A stretch of 64,000 bases of DNA from Paenibacillus sp. FSL W8-0186 (GCF_037969765.1 NZ_CP150207.1:2907001-2971000); one strand, 5' to 3'; numbered from the stretch's first letter, positions 1-8,066 are shown. The notes: generated from the letters alone by a model not told the origin. A program made the numbers and translations.

Positions 1-299
1 AAAGGATAAATATGTTTCCCTTTCTCTGTTGCAAAGAGTTTTTTTATTTTTTTGTTATGTTGATCTTCTTTCTTTTTTATAAAGCCACTAATTTCAAGTT
101 TTTTGATAGCACGAGCAGCTGTTGATCGGTCGACCTTGATCATTTCAGCTAATTTTTCTTGAATGATTCCTGGATATTCGCATATTCGCACGAGGTATAA
201 ATACTGCCCTTTTGTAAGATCAAATTCTTTAAATTCTATATTACTGATGGAATCCAGCGCCCTTGCGATCATTCCAATTTCACGAAGAATTTCTTTCAT
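1..299 (-). CDS. MarR-family transcriptional regulator (partial, 3' end beyond window)
   Basis: The reading frame opens with ATG at 299, seven bases after an AAGGAG ribosome site, and stays open to the left edge, so the C-terminus is missing. The 99 visible residues form the N-terminal helix and winged helix-turn-helix of a MarR repressor. Recognisable stretches are FDLTKGQYLYLVRICEYPG, the recognition helix region KVDRSTAARAIKKLE, and the wing GFIKKKED followed by KKIKKLFATEKG. It is AT-richer than later genes. It probably represses its own promoter through the two TTGCAWWTGCAA sites just upstream. The ligand is unknown; co-transcribed targets, if any, lie outside the window. Confidence 0.88.
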   Translation of the reverse strand, partial: MKEILREIGMIARALDSISNIEFKEFDLTKGQYLYLVRICEYPGIIQEKLAEMIKVDRSTAARAIKKLEISGFIKKKEDQHNKKIKKLFATEKGKHIYP

Positions 300-325
300 A
301 ATTAAACTCCTTAGCAGGTATTTTA

Positions 326-383
326 TTGCAAATGCAACAAATTGGCATACCAATAATTTAATATAATATTGTTGCATTTGCAA
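326..383. promoter_or_regulatory. Paired MarR operators over the marR promoter
   Basis: Two near-perfect copies of the dyad TTGCAWWTGCAA lie at 326-337 and 372-383. They are in opposite orientation with centres 46 bp apart. On the minus strand the right-hand copy supplies a TTGCAA -35-like hexamer at 378-383, followed 17 bp later by TAAATT at 355-360. The left copy lies between that promoter and the ribosome site. The arrangement fits cooperative autorepression, as is common for MarR proteins. Confidence 0.7.
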
Positions 384-464
384 CATAAATGATGAATAAC
401 CTCTTCGACGGAAAAGCTTCATGGATCCTAATTAACAATCCCTGTTTCAATCCACCTAAAATAA

Positions 465-500
465 GAAGCCTCCTCAGGTGATTACCTAAGGAGGCTTCCT
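465..500 (-). terminator. Rho-independent terminator downstream of the VOC gene
   Basis: An inverted repeat with arms GAAGCCTCCT and AGGAGGCTTC, extended by AGGT/ACCT, forms a long hairpin. On the minus strand it is followed by TTATTTTA, so it would stop transcripts from the VOC gene ending at 611. The opposite side has only a weak AT-rich tail. Confidence 0.75.
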
Positions 501-610
501 CGATTTAAATTTATATCCTATTCTTTCTTGCAATCAAAAGCGATTTCTTGTTTGTTTGCATTTGGTTAATATGATTAATCATATTAATTCACATTATTAA
601 ATATATCGAT

Positions 611-1027
611 TCAACCCTGTTCAATCGTGGCCGGGTCCATATATACGACCTCCCATAAATGGCCATCAGGATCCTGGAAGCTCCGAGTGTACATAAACCC
701 GTGATCTACTGGATCATTAAAAGGCTGGCCGCCTGCAGCAAGAGCCCGTTCCACGATTTCATCCACCTGCTCCCGGCTGCTTGCGGACAAAGCGACAATC
801 ACCTCTGCATTTTCCTTTGTATCCGGGATGTCTTTCTTCGTAAAGGTCTTGAAATAGGCCTCGCTCAGCAGCATGGCATAAATATGCTCGCTTATGACCA
901 GGCAGGCTGCTTTCTCGTCCGTGAACTGGGGATTAAATTCGAATCCAACCTGTTCAAAGAAATTCTTCGTCTTGGGCAAATCTTTTACCGGCAAATTTAC
1001 AAAAATCTGATTACATTGAAGCGCCAT
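611..1027 (-). CDS. VOC-superfamily (glyoxalase/bleomycin-resistance-like) protein
   Basis: This 138-residue protein has the length and fold pattern of a single vicinal-oxygen-chelate domain pair. The N-terminal beta-alpha motif reads QIFVNLPVKDLPKTKNFFEQ, and the C-terminal half ends in the typical FQDPDGHLWEVVYMDP strand, whose Glu is the usual metal-ligand position. Such proteins bind a metal and act in aldehyde detoxification, ring cleavage or drug binding, so the substrate cannot be assigned. The ATG follows AAGGTGGT by six bases. The gene has its own -10-like TATAAT at 1110-1115 and appears monocistronic, ending at the hairpin near 480. Confidence 0.85.
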   Translation of the reverse strand: MALQCNQIFVNLPVKDLPKTKNFFEQVGFEFNPQFTDEKAACLVISEHIYAMLLSEAYFKTFTKKDIPDTKENAEVIVALSASSREQVDEIVERALAAGGQPFNDPVDHGFMYTRSFQDPDGHLWEVVYMDPATIEQG

Positions 1028-1084
1028 TTGGATACCACCTTATCATGGATTGGTAATACGCAGAAATGCCTGACTAAGGTGCTG

Positions 1085-1115
1085 AACAAAGAAGAACCTT
1101 TGTTCGTATATTATA
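1085..1115 (-). promoter_or_regulatory. Promoter -10 and dyad operator of the VOC gene
   Basis: A TATAAT hexamer (minus strand, 1110-1115) is followed directly by a perfect 7-bp inverted repeat, AACAAAG-N6-CTTTGTT, at 1085-1104. That position would place the dyad over the transcription start, typical of a repressor operator. No clear -35 hexamer is visible. The cognate regulator is not identifiable. Confidence 0.45.
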
Positions 1116-1180
1116 ATACTACACCAATCCAGAAAAAGGAATCCTTTTATTTAAGTTTACATAATATATATTACGTTAAC

Positions 1181-2200
1181 TCAGTTCTTCATGCCGGTAA
1201 TCTCGGCAACAAGCTCGTAAGAACGAACGCGCGCTTTATGATCATACATCGTCGTATTAATAATCAGCTCATCCGCCCCTGTGTTATCTATAAACGCCTG
1301 TAGTTTCTCCCTGACTTCGTCCGGGTTGCCGATAATCGAAGCATTCAGTTGCTTCATGACCAAGGCTTTCTCATACTCCGTCCAAATGTTCTCCATGCTC
1401 TCGACTGGCGGCGGAATTTGACCAGGGTGATTACGGATCAGGCTTAGGAATTGTTGCTGGAACGAAGTCGCGAGGTACTCCGCCTCTTCCGTCGTGTCGG
1501 CCGCGAACACATTAATCCCGGCCATTGCATATGGTTTATCCAGTACATCAGAGGGCTGGAACTGGGATTTATACTGCGTTAACGCCGCAACTGTATGTTC
1601 AGGGGCGAAATGGCTAGCGAATGAAAACGGCAATCCCAGCTTTGCTGCTAGTGCGGAACTGAAGCCGCTGGAACCGAGCAGCCAGATGGGAATGTCTTGG
1701 CCTTCCCCGGGTATCGCCCTTACACGGTTATGCCGTGAATTCTCATCCAGGTAGCTTCGCAGCTGCTGCAGCTGATCTGGAAAATCATGACCGTTCGCGC
1801 GAGGATCGCGGCGAAGCGCCAGCATCGTACTCTGGTCGCTTCCCGGAGCACGGCCTAAGCCGAGATCGATCCGTCCGGGATACATGGCTTCCAGCGTGCC
1901 GAATTGCTCAGCGATGACTAGCGGCGAGTGGTTGGGCAGCATGATTCCGCCGGAACCAACTCGTATCGTGCTTGTTCCGCCAGCGATATAACCGATAACA
2001 ACTGAAGTCGCCGAGCTGCCAATCCCCGGCATATTGTGATGCTCGGCGAGCCAGTATCGCCGATACCCCCATTGCTCGACATGCTGGGCCAAATCAAGAC
2101 TGTTCTTGAAAGATTGGGCTGGCGAACCACCTTTTGTGATTGGCACAAGATCCAATACGGAATATGAAACTTCGCTTAGTTTTTTATGATGTTGGCTCAT
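1181..2200 (-). CDS. LLM-class flavin-dependent oxidoreductase (luciferase-like monooxygenase)
   Basis: The 339-residue product belongs to the bacterial-luciferase-like family that uses reduced flavin. Typical stretches are YSVLDLVPITKGG at the start, YWLAEHHN (the motif after which many members are annotated), the strand VGSGGIMLPNHSP and GRIDLGLGRAPG. The substrate is unknown. I chose ATG at 2200 because AAGGAAGGG lies six bases upstream and the family begins near this point; an in-frame start at 2251 would overlap the upstream gene and has no ribosome site. It lies 43 bases after the Rrf2 regulator on the same strand and is probably co-transcribed and controlled by it. Confidence 0.88.
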   Translation of the reverse strand: MSQHHKKLSEVSYSVLDLVPITKGGSPAQSFKNSLDLAQHVEQWGYRRYWLAEHHNMPGIGSSATSVVIGYIAGGTSTIRVGSGGIMLPNHSPLVIAEQFGTLEAMYPGRIDLGLGRAPGSDQSTMLALRRDPRANGHDFPDQLQQLRSYLDENSRHNRVRAIPGEGQDIPIWLLGSSGFSSALAAKLGLPFSFASHFAPEHTVAALTQYKSQFQPSDVLDKPYAMAGINVFAADTTEEAEYLATSFQQQFLSLIRNHPGQIPPPVESMENIWTEYEKALVMKQLNASIIGNPDEVREKLQAFIDNTGADELIINTTMYDHKARVRSYELVAEITGMKN

Positions 2201-2243
2201 ATAATTCCCTTCCTTCACATGTAATAAGCTTTGCCAGCTTACG

Positions 2244-2726
2244 CTATACAACCATTTTTTCCTTGATCCACGCTTGTAAACACTCCAATTTGCCTCTAAA
2301 CCGCTCCTCCTGCATTTCTGCAGCCAGATCGGCGACGGTTTGGCGCTTCAGCACGGACTTCCAGGCTGTCTCCGCTTCCTCCATCAAATCGGTCAACAGA
2401 CAGCATTGCTCCTCTGCAGGCAGCTCGAGCATATCGTTCAAGGTGCCGCATGAGGAATACAGTGTCTGCTGTCCCTCTATTGCGAGATACACGTCATAAA
2501 TCCGGATATTCTCCAGCTTCTTTTTCAGCTTGAAGCCGCCTTTGACGCCAGGGACGGATGTGATGAGATCAGCGCTCACTAATTTTCTCAATAATTTCTG
2601 AAAATAAGTAGCCGAGGCGCCCAACTGCTGGCTGATCGCTTCCCCTGGCAGCACTGCCTTTTCAGGCAGCAGGCTGAGCAGGAGTATGGCATACACGGAT
2701 TGCTCAACGCCCGTCTTCATGTGCAT
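2244..2726 (-). CDS. Rrf2-family transcriptional regulator
   Basis: The 160-residue protein has an Rrf2-type winged helix, with VLPGEAISQQLGASATYFQKLLRKL and the wing GVKGGFKLKKK. The C-terminal half has cysteines in SSCGTLNDML and EEQCCLLTDL, a cluster that in this family can bind an iron-sulfur centre or act as a thiol switch. Whether it does so here is inference. Translation could start at the ATG at 2726 or at 2720; the ribosome site is weak for both, and homologs usually begin MK-x-G/S. It is the first gene of a short operon with the flavin oxidoreductase. Confidence 0.87.
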   Translation of the reverse strand: MHMKTGVEQSVYAILLLSLLPEKAVLPGEAISQQLGASATYFQKLLRKLVSADLITSVPGVKGGFKLKKKLENIRIYDVYLAIEGQQTLYSSCGTLNDMLELPAEEQCCLLTDLMEEAETAWKSVLKRQTVADLAAEMQEERFRGKLECLQAWIKEKMVV

Positions 2727-2807
2727 TTGTGTGTCTCACGCCTTTTTATTGATCTTATACCTGCTAACGCGGACAAACATTATCGACGTTAACGAGATAC
2801 TTTTTAC

Positions 2808-2836
2808 AATATACTTTATTTTTTATAGCAAGTAAA
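2808..2836 (-). promoter_or_regulatory. Predicted sigma-A promoter of the rrf2-LLM operon
   Basis: On the minus strand TTTACT (2831-2836) and TATATT (2808-2813) are separated by 17 bp. The heptamer AAAGTAT occurs twice as a direct repeat across and just after the -10, which could be an operator for the Rrf2 protein itself. Confidence 0.5.
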
Positions 2837-2956
2837 CCTCTATTCTCTCTGCATGCCAGTTCAGAGGTCATAGAAGGTAAAGGAGAAATATATGTGGTTG
2901 TTAATGACCGAGGTGGTGTTTAGCTTCCTGGTGTTGACAAGGATATCGGTGAAAAA

Positions 2957-3637
2957 CTATGCTCCTGGCATTATTCCAAAAGATAATACAACAGCAAATA
3001 ATTCCTCTAGATCATCAATTACGGCATCAGCATCAACAACCGTTTCGAACTGACGATTACGTTTCCAAACCGCTCTCATTCCAGCGTCACGACTAGCTCG
3101 TATATCGTTATCAGGATGATCTCCAACAAAGAGAGCATTTTCGGCGTTTACGCCCAGTTTCGTCAAAGCGCGATTGAAAATTGCTTTATCAGGTTTCCGC
3201 AGCCCTTCCCATTCCGATATTAAAACCTCGTCGAATAAATGTTCAATGTGTAACGCCTTGAAATTATCGTATTGGAATTGCCCAAAACCGTTGGAGATCA
3301 ATGCCAATTTGATGTTATGGTTTTTTAATTGAGTAAGCATGCTCAATAAATTAGGAAAGCCGATACAATGCTTTTGGAAATTTCTTATGTAATCCTCTAT
3401 AAGTAAGGTCCAGTCCATGTTTTTAATAGAAAACTCGTCCATCATCTGTTGATATACCTTGTCCTTCCATACGTAACCATGATGATCAAGCTCGATAAAC
3501 CGTTGAACGAAACTTTCTTTTTCAACGATTTGTAACTCGGGGTAACGATCGTACTGGTCCCTCACAAACTTTAACAGTGATGCGTCACGGTCTAGCAGCG
3601 TTCCATCCAAATCAAAAAGAACCGCATTTATAGTCAA
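2957..3637 (-). CDS. HAD-superfamily hydrolase (subfamily IA phosphatase-like)
   Basis: The 226-residue protein shows all HAD motifs: AVLFDLDGTLLD with the nucleophilic Asp, LALISNG (motif II), the motif III lysine in RKPDKAIF, and VGDHPDNDI (motif IV). The long helical insert between motifs I and II marks a C1-capped subfamily IA enzyme related to YjjG-type nucleotidases and phosphoglycolate phosphatases. The substrate is not predictable. I chose TTG at 3637: GGGAG lies eight bases upstream, and the protein then begins MTINAVLFDLDG as in relatives. A GTG at 3646 overlaps the ribosome site. It stands alone on the minus strand. Confidence 0.88.
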   Translation of the reverse strand: MTINAVLFDLDGTLLDRDASLLKFVRDQYDRYPELQIVEKESFVQRFIELDHHGYVWKDKVYQQMMDEFSIKNMDWTLLIEDYIRNFQKHCIGFPNLLSMLTQLKNHNIKLALISNGFGQFQYDNFKALHIEHLFDEVLISEWEGLRKPDKAIFNRALTKLGVNAENALFVGDHPDNDIRASRDAGMRAVWKRNRQFETVVDADAVIDDLEELFAVVLSFGIMPGA

Positions 3638-3743
3638 CAGAATCACTCCCTTTTACATAAAATTCGCCGTAAATAATCAATTCCCTGTTCGGGATAATTA
3701 ACATCATTAAATAATAATACAGAAAAGAGCCCAAAAAACTAAA

Positions 3744-3765
3744 AACCTCGCTAATTAGCGAGGTT
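3744..3765 (-). terminator. Terminator of the iron-siderophore ABC operon
   Basis: A perfect 22-base palindrome with arms AACCTCGCTAA/TTAGCGAGGTT is followed on the minus strand by TTTAGTTTTTTGGG. It lies 41 bases after the stop of the ATPase gene. Confidence 0.85.
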
Positions 3766-3806
3766 AATACCGTACAAATACCTATAAACCGTAACAGATT
3801 CCAACC

Positions 3807-4739
3807 TTATACCGAGGCGGATGAGGCAGCAACTAACTCCCTCTTCGGTTCAGCCGTTTCTTCCTCCTCATGGTTTCCCTCTTCAGAAATTGAATCCCGA
3901 GGCGGGCTGTCAACCTTTCTTTGCTGCTGCTGCGCCAGTGCGCGGGCAGCCCGCAGCCGGCAATTATCATGCGGAATGCACAGCGGTGTGCCGTATAACG
4001 GATCCGGAATGATCTCGCATTTGAGCCGGAAGACGTTTTCGATAAGCTGCTCGTCTACGACTTCATTAGGCGCTCCTTGCGCCTCAATTCGTCCATCTCG
4101 AATCGCTACAATATGGTCCGCATATCTGCAAGCAAGATTAATGTCATGAAGTACCATGACAATCGTCCGCTTATCGCGATCATTCATCTCATAAAGTAAA
4201 TCCAGAACTTCGATTTGATGCGTCAGATCGAGGTATGTCGTCGGTTCATCCAGCAGGATGATCGGCGTCTCTTGAGCCAAAGTCATGGCGATCCATGCCC
4301 GCTGCCGCTGACCGCCCGACAATGCGTCTACAGGGCGTTCAGCCAGTTCACTCATGCCTGTCGCTTCTAGCGCTTGCTGAACAACTTGCTCGTCTTCTTG
4401 CGACCACTGCTTCAGCCAGCTCTGATAGGGATATCTTCCTTGCTTGACGAGCTGCAGCACGGTCAGCCCCTCGGGAGCCGTCGGGCCCTGCGGGAGGATC
4501 GCCAGCTTCTTCGCAACCTCTTTCGTTGACATGCTGGAGATATCGCTGCCCGCCAGGATAACCGTGCCCTGCTGCGGCTTCAGGAGTCTGGCCATAGAGC
4601 GGAGCAGCGTCGATTTGCCGCATCCGTTGCTGCCGATGAACACGGTGATTTTCCCCTCCGGTATGGAGAGATTCAAATTTTCGAATATATAGGCGCTTCC
4701 ATATGACAATCCGAGCTCCTTCGCTTCCAGCGTACCCAT
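3807..4739 (-). CDS. Iron-siderophore ABC transporter ATP-binding protein (FecE/FhuC family)
   Basis: The 310-residue ATPase should energise uptake of a ferric siderophore through the two FecCD permeases upstream. Motifs in order are Walker [10 protein letters not shown] (about residue 36), Q-loop [10 protein letters not shown], signature [13 protein letters not shown], Walker B ILLDEPT and the switch His in [13 protein letters not shown]. Residues after about 255 form a charged, Glu- and Gln-rich tail not needed for ABC function, so the protein is longer than the usual 255-270. AGGAGGAATGCTATT precedes the ATG. It follows the second permease by 18 bases and ends at a terminator. Control by Fur is inferred from the operon promoter. 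Confidence 0.93.
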   Translation of the reverse strand: MGTLEAKELGLSYGSAYIFENLNLSIPEGKITVFIGSNGCGKSTLLRSMARLLKPQQGTVILAGSDISSMSTKEVAKKLAILPQGPTAPEGLTVLQLVKQGRYPYQSWLKQWSQEDEQVVQQALEATGMSELAERPVDALSGGQRQRAWIAMTLAQETPIILLDEPTTYLDLTHQIEVLDLLYEMNDRDKRTIVMVLHDINLACRYADHIVAIRDGRIEAQGAPNEVVDEQLIENVFRLKCEIIPDPLYGTPLCIPHDNCRLRAARALAQQQQRKVDSPPRDSISEEGNHEEEETAEPKRELVAASSASV

Positions 4740-4757
4740 AATAGCATTCCTCCTGAA

Positions 4758-5804
4758 TTAATAGCGGTTTCGGTTGCGATACAGCAAATACATAAAAAAC
4801 GGAGCCCCGATAGCAGCCGTCAACACTCCTGCAGGAATGTCATTCGGCAGGAACGCCGTCCGTGCTGCCAAATCAGCCAACAGCAGAATGATCGCTCCAA
4901 GCAGAGCGCTGACGGGCAGCACATTCCCAAAAGAGGAACCGACAAGCTTGCGCGCCATATGCGGAGCCATTAATCCAATGAATCCGATAGCTCCGGCAAT
5001 CGCGATTGCAGCCCCGGCGAGCGCTACGCTTAATGCCAGAAGCCCTATTCGGTGCCTCTGCACGTGCGCCCCGGCACTGCTCGCCACCTCGTCCCCAAGC
5101 GCTTGAATGTTGACGTTCCTGGACTGCAGCCAGGTAAGCGGCAATAGAATCGCCACCCATGGCAGGAGCGTCAGAACATCTTTATCCCAAGACGTCCCGT
5201 ATATGCTGCCGGTCATAAAGGTTAGGGAGCGCTGAGCCAATTGCAGCGGCCCGGAAATAATTAACATATAGGAGATCGATTTGATCGCGGCGGACAGTCC
5301 GATGCCGATCAGCACCAGCCGCAGCGGATCAACGCCTTTTTTCCAGGATAGGACGTACAGCAGCCCTGTAACCAGAAAGGCTCCTGCTATAGAAGTCAGC
5401 GGCATCCAATGAATTGACACCGTGCCGCCAAACATAAAAATAAACAAAACGGCGCCAAGCGAGGCCCCTTCCGTAATCCCGACGACATCCGGAGAAGCCA
5501 GCGGATTGCGGATAATGCTCTGCAGAACCGCACCGGCAACAGCCAGGGATGCTCCCACTAGCACCGCAATGACAATTCGCGGCAAACGGAGCTTCATGAT
5601 AATAATTTCATAGGTAGGCTCCCCTTTGCCCACCAGCACTTTGATAACATCAATCGGCGAGATGAACTGGCTTCCCGATCCGGTGCTCACGATCATGACA
5701 GCGAGACAGATAATGAATAGTATGAAGGAAATCCAGACAGCCTTTTTCTCAATCAACACGGAAAATTTGGCGCCCTCTGAACGTAGCGGCTTGTATTTGC
5801 TCAT
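4758..5804 (-). CDS. FecCD-family iron-siderophore permease (second subunit)
   Basis: This 348-residue polytopic membrane protein has the FecCD signature regions RLPRIVIAVLVGASLAVAGA, NPLASPDVVGITEGASLGAV and the late GAIGFIGLMAPHMARKLVG, which carries the ATPase-contact loop. About ten hydrophobic segments are present. It pairs with the permease at 5801-6826 to form the translocation channel. Its ATG overlaps the stop of that gene by four bases, so the two are translationally coupled. Confidence 0.93.
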   Translation of the reverse strand: MSKYKPLRSEGAKFSVLIEKKAVWISFILFIICLAVMIVSTGSGSQFISPIDVIKVLVGKGEPTYEIIIMKLRLPRIVIAVLVGASLAVAGAVLQSIIRNPLASPDVVGITEGASLGAVLFIFMFGGTVSIHWMPLTSIAGAFLVTGLLYVLSWKKGVDPLRLVLIGIGLSAAIKSISYMLIISGPLQLAQRSLTFMTGSIYGTSWDKDVLTLLPWVAILLPLTWLQSRNVNIQALGDEVASSAGAHVQRHRIGLLALSVALAGAAIAIAGAIGFIGLMAPHMARKLVGSSFGNVLPVSALLGAIILLLADLAARTAFLPNDIPAGVLTAAIGAPFFMYLLYRNRNRY

Positions 5805-6826
5805 GACGTGCGTCTGCCTTTCCTAGCAATGTAAACAAAGAACGGTACGCCGATGACCGCAGTCATTACCCCGACAGGAACTTCCTTCGGCATAGCGATG
5901 TAGCGCGAACCCAAATCGGCGGCGACCAGTAAAATAGCGCCGAGAACTGCGCAATAAGGCAATATCCAGCGAAAGTCCGTGCCGACCAGGTAACGGACGA
6001 TATGTGGAATGATAATGCCCACGAACGCAATCGGTCCGGCTACGGCGACTGAACCGCCGGCCAGCAGTATTACCGCCAGCGCGCCGAACAACTTGATGTA
6101 CGCCGTGCTTTGGCCGAGCCCCTGAGCGACATCATCGCCCATGGCCAGCACATTTAAATGCCTGGACAGCAATAGCGAAATGATCATGCCCGCTAGCATA
6201 TACGGCCATACCGCCTGCAATTGGGACATTTCCCGCCCGGCTACCGATCCGACAAGCCATACGAGAATCTGATCGAACATTTTGCCGTCTGTCAGCATCA
6301 ACCCCTGAGTCAGCGAAGCAAAAAATGCCGACATCGATGCCCCGGCAAGCGTGATCTTGACCGGCGACATGCCGTCCCTGCCAATGCTCCCCAGCAGAAA
6401 GACGATTCCCCCGCTAATGGCGGCTCCAATCAGCGCGACCCACGTAAAAGCGTGCATTCCGGACACCCCTAGCCAAGCCGAAGCCAGCATAATGAAAAAT
6501 GCAGCTCCCGAGTTAACGCCAAGCGTGCTTGGGGAAGCGATCGGATTTCGCGTCATCACCTGCATAACCGCTCCGGCTACCGCCAGGCAGGCTCCTACCG
6601 AAGCCGCGATCAGCGCTCTCGGTATCCTCGTAGTGAGAATCACCAAATGTTCATTGCTTCCATTAAAATGAGTAAGCGATTCCCATACTGTGCTTAGCGG
6701 GATATCCGTTACCCCAAATGCGATGCTTGCTATCATTATCGCTCCAAGAGCGACGAGTGATGCGATCATATATACGACTCTCATCATTTTCCACGCTTCC
6801 AACTTAATCTCTGCGAAAAATCCCAC
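5801..6826 (-). CDS. FecCD-family iron-siderophore permease (first subunit)
   Basis: The 341-residue permease has the same core as its neighbour: RIPRALIAASVGACLAVAGA, NPIASPSTLGVNSGAAFF and GPIAFVGIIIPHIVRYLVG, with about ten membrane segments. It is first in the leftward operon permease-permease-ATPase. The only in-frame upstream start is GTG at 6826 with a weak AAAGAG site five bases before it; an internal ATG-ATG pair 13 codons on is an alternative start. Transcription comes from a promoter in the Fur-box region shared with the divergent binding protein. Confidence 0.92.
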   Translation of the reverse strand: MGFFAEIKLEAWKMMRVVYMIASLVALGAIMIASIAFGVTDIPLSTVWESLTHFNGSNEHLVILTTRIPRALIAASVGACLAVAGAVMQVMTRNPIASPSTLGVNSGAAFFIMLASAWLGVSGMHAFTWVALIGAAISGGIVFLLGSIGRDGMSPVKITLAGASMSAFFASLTQGLMLTDGKMFDQILVWLVGSVAGREMSQLQAVWPYMLAGMIISLLLSRHLNVLAMGDDVAQGLGQSTAYIKLFGALAVILLAGGSVAVAGPIAFVGIIIPHIVRYLVGTDFRWILPYCAVLGAILLVAADLGSRYIAMPKEVPVGVMTAVIGVPFFVYIARKGRRTS

Positions 6827-6841
6827 ATGAACTCTTTATGA

Positions 6842-6871
6842 ATTTTAGATGAAGCAGCCGGTAATGTCAAT
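6842..6871 (-). promoter_or_regulatory. Leftward promoter of the siderophore permease operon
   Basis: On the minus strand TTGACA (6866-6871) is followed after 18 bp by TAAAAT (6842-6847). The -35 abuts the central Fur box at 6874-6894 and mirrors the rightward -35. Confidence 0.6.
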
Positions 6872-6873
6872 GA

Positions 6874-6894
6874 ATATGAGAATCATTCTCATAT
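6874..6894. promoter_or_regulatory. Fur box between divergent iron-uptake promoters
   Basis: A perfect dyad with arms ATATGAGAAT and ATTCTCATAT around a central C matches the Fur consensus (7-1-7, TGAGAAT-C-ATTCTCA). It is centred between the two outward-facing TTGACA hexamers, so iron-loaded Fur would block both operons. Confidence 0.9.
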
Positions 6895-6899
6895 TTTTA

Positions 6900-6928
6900 T
6901 TGACAGCAATTCTCCTGTCGATTATAGT
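6900..6928 (+). promoter_or_regulatory. Rightward promoter of the siderophore-binding protein gene
   Basis: A consensus TTGACA (6900-6905) is followed after 17 bp by TATAGT (6923-6928). A second Fur box lies immediately downstream of the expected start. Confidence 0.75.
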
Positions 6929-6945
6929 TTGATAGTGTCAGTGAT

Positions 6946-6960
6946 TGATAATGATTCTCA
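6946..6960 (+). promoter_or_regulatory. Second Fur box, downstream of the rightward promoter
   Basis: TGATAATGATTCTCA fits the 7-1-7 Fur consensus with few mismatches. It lies about 15 bases after the predicted transcription start, so bound Fur would act as a roadblock in addition to the central box. Confidence 0.8.
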
Positions 6961-6999
6961 GACAGAGACACTACATCATATTAGGGGGAAGCAATATTC

Positions 7000-8028
7000 A
7001 TGTTCGTACACAAAACAAATCATAAACTGAGCCACACCTTCAAAATAGCCGCGCTATTTTTGGCACTGTTCCTGGTGCTTACCGCATGCGGCAGCAAGGA
7101 CTCGGCGGGTGGAAACAACCAGCCTGCTCCGGCTAATAACTCGCAATCTGAGAATGCAGCTTCCGGCAATGATGATCAGGTTCGCGTAGTGAAGCATGCC
7201 ATGGGAGAAACCGAAATCAAAGGCACGCCGCAAAAGGTCGTTGTTCTAACCAATGAAGGAACCGAAGCCTTGCTCGCGCTGGGGGTCAAGCCTATAGGCG
7301 CCGTTCGATCCTGGACGGGAGATCCTTGGTATGACCACATTAAAGATGAGATGGAAGGCGTAACTGTAGTCGGCGAGGAAAGCCAGCCGAACCTGGAGCT
7401 GATCGCTGGTCTGCAGCCCGATCTGATTATCGGAAACAAAATGCGTCAGGAGAAAGTCTACGAGCAGCTGAAAGCGATCGCTCCGACCGTCATGGCCGAG
7501 GATCTGCGCGGCGAATGGAAAATCAACTTCAAGCTATATGCTGAAGCGCTTGGCAAATCTGCAGAAGGTGATGAACTGATGGCCGCATTCGATGCACGCA
7601 TCGAAGACTTCAAGGCGAAAGCCGGCGACAAAGTGAACGAAACCGTATCCGTCGTTCGTTTCATGGCAGGTAAAACTCGCGTCTACCACACCAATACATT
7701 CTCCGGCATTATCTTTGACCAGATCGGTCTGGCACGCACGGACATGACGAAGAACGCGAAGGATTCCTTCGTCGATGAAATTACTAAGGAGCGTCTGCCG
7801 GAAGCAGATGCGGATCGCCTCTTCTACTTCACTTATGAAACCGGAGACGATAAAGCAAATGCGACCGAACAGGAATGGACAAACGACCCATTGTGGAAAA
7901 ACCTTGGCGCGGTAAAGAACGGACGCGCTTATAAAGTAAGCGATGCGATTTGGAACACAGCTGGCGGCATTAAAGCTGCCAATCTAATGCTCGATGAACT
8001 CTATGAAATCTATGAGATTCAGCAATAA
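7000..8028 (+). CDS. Iron-siderophore ABC transporter substrate-binding lipoprotein
   Basis: The 342-residue protein starts with a lipoprotein signal peptide ending in the lipobox LTAC (Cys around residue 31), then a Gly/Asn/Ser-rich linker and a type-III periplasmic-binding-protein domain. Typical stretches are KVVVLTNEGTEALLALGVKPIGAV, LELIAGLQPDLIIGNK and VRFMAGKTRVYHTNTFSGIIFDQIGL. This resembles the FeuA/YfiY-like binding proteins for hydroxamate or catecholate siderophores; the exact ligand cannot be told. AGGGGGAA precedes the ATG. It is divergent from the permease-ATPase operon and shares its Fur control. Confidence 0.93.
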   Translation: MFVHKTNHKLSHTFKIAALFLALFLVLTACGSKDSAGGNNQPAPANNSQSENAASGNDDQVRVVKHAMGETEIKGTPQKVVVLTNEGTEALLALGVKPIGAVRSWTGDPWYDHIKDEMEGVTVVGEESQPNLELIAGLQPDLIIGNKMRQEKVYEQLKAIAPTVMAEDLRGEWKINFKLYAEALGKSAEGDELMAAFDARIEDFKAKAGDKVNETVSVVRFMAGKTRVYHTNTFSGIIFDQIGLARTDMTKNAKDSFVDEITKERLPEADADRLFYFTYETGDDKANATEQEWTNDPLWKNLGAVKNGRAYKVSDAIWNTAGGIKAANLMLDELYEIYEIQQ

Positions 8029-8036
8029 GATAATTA

Positions 8037-8063
8037 AAAGAGACCGTCGCCGGTCTCTTTTTT
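8037..8063. terminator. Bidirectional terminator between two convergent genes
   Basis: The stem AAAGAGACCG/CGGTCTCTTT with loop TCGC is followed by a T run on the plus strand and also by TTTTAATT on the minus strand. It serves the binding-protein gene and the metallophosphoesterase gene. Confidence 0.88.
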
Positions 8064-8066
8064 AGT

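Larger units (their letters stand above)
300..610. other. Intergenic region: marR promoter/operators and a terminator
   Basis: No gene is supported here. The left third carries the marR ribosome site, two palindromic operators and a plausible leftward promoter. The middle holds a strong hairpin, described separately. The remainder (about 500-610) is AT-rich with no coding signal. Confidence 0.7.

Noticed and set aside
659..1303. 214-residue plus-strand frame
   Set aside because: Antisense shadow of the VOC and flavin oxidoreductase genes with no ribosome site.
2892..3050. Plus-strand frame with AAAGGAG before ATG
   Set aside because: It runs antisense into the HAD gene and the protein is low-complexity beyond residue 35; the signal is better explained by chance or a remnant.
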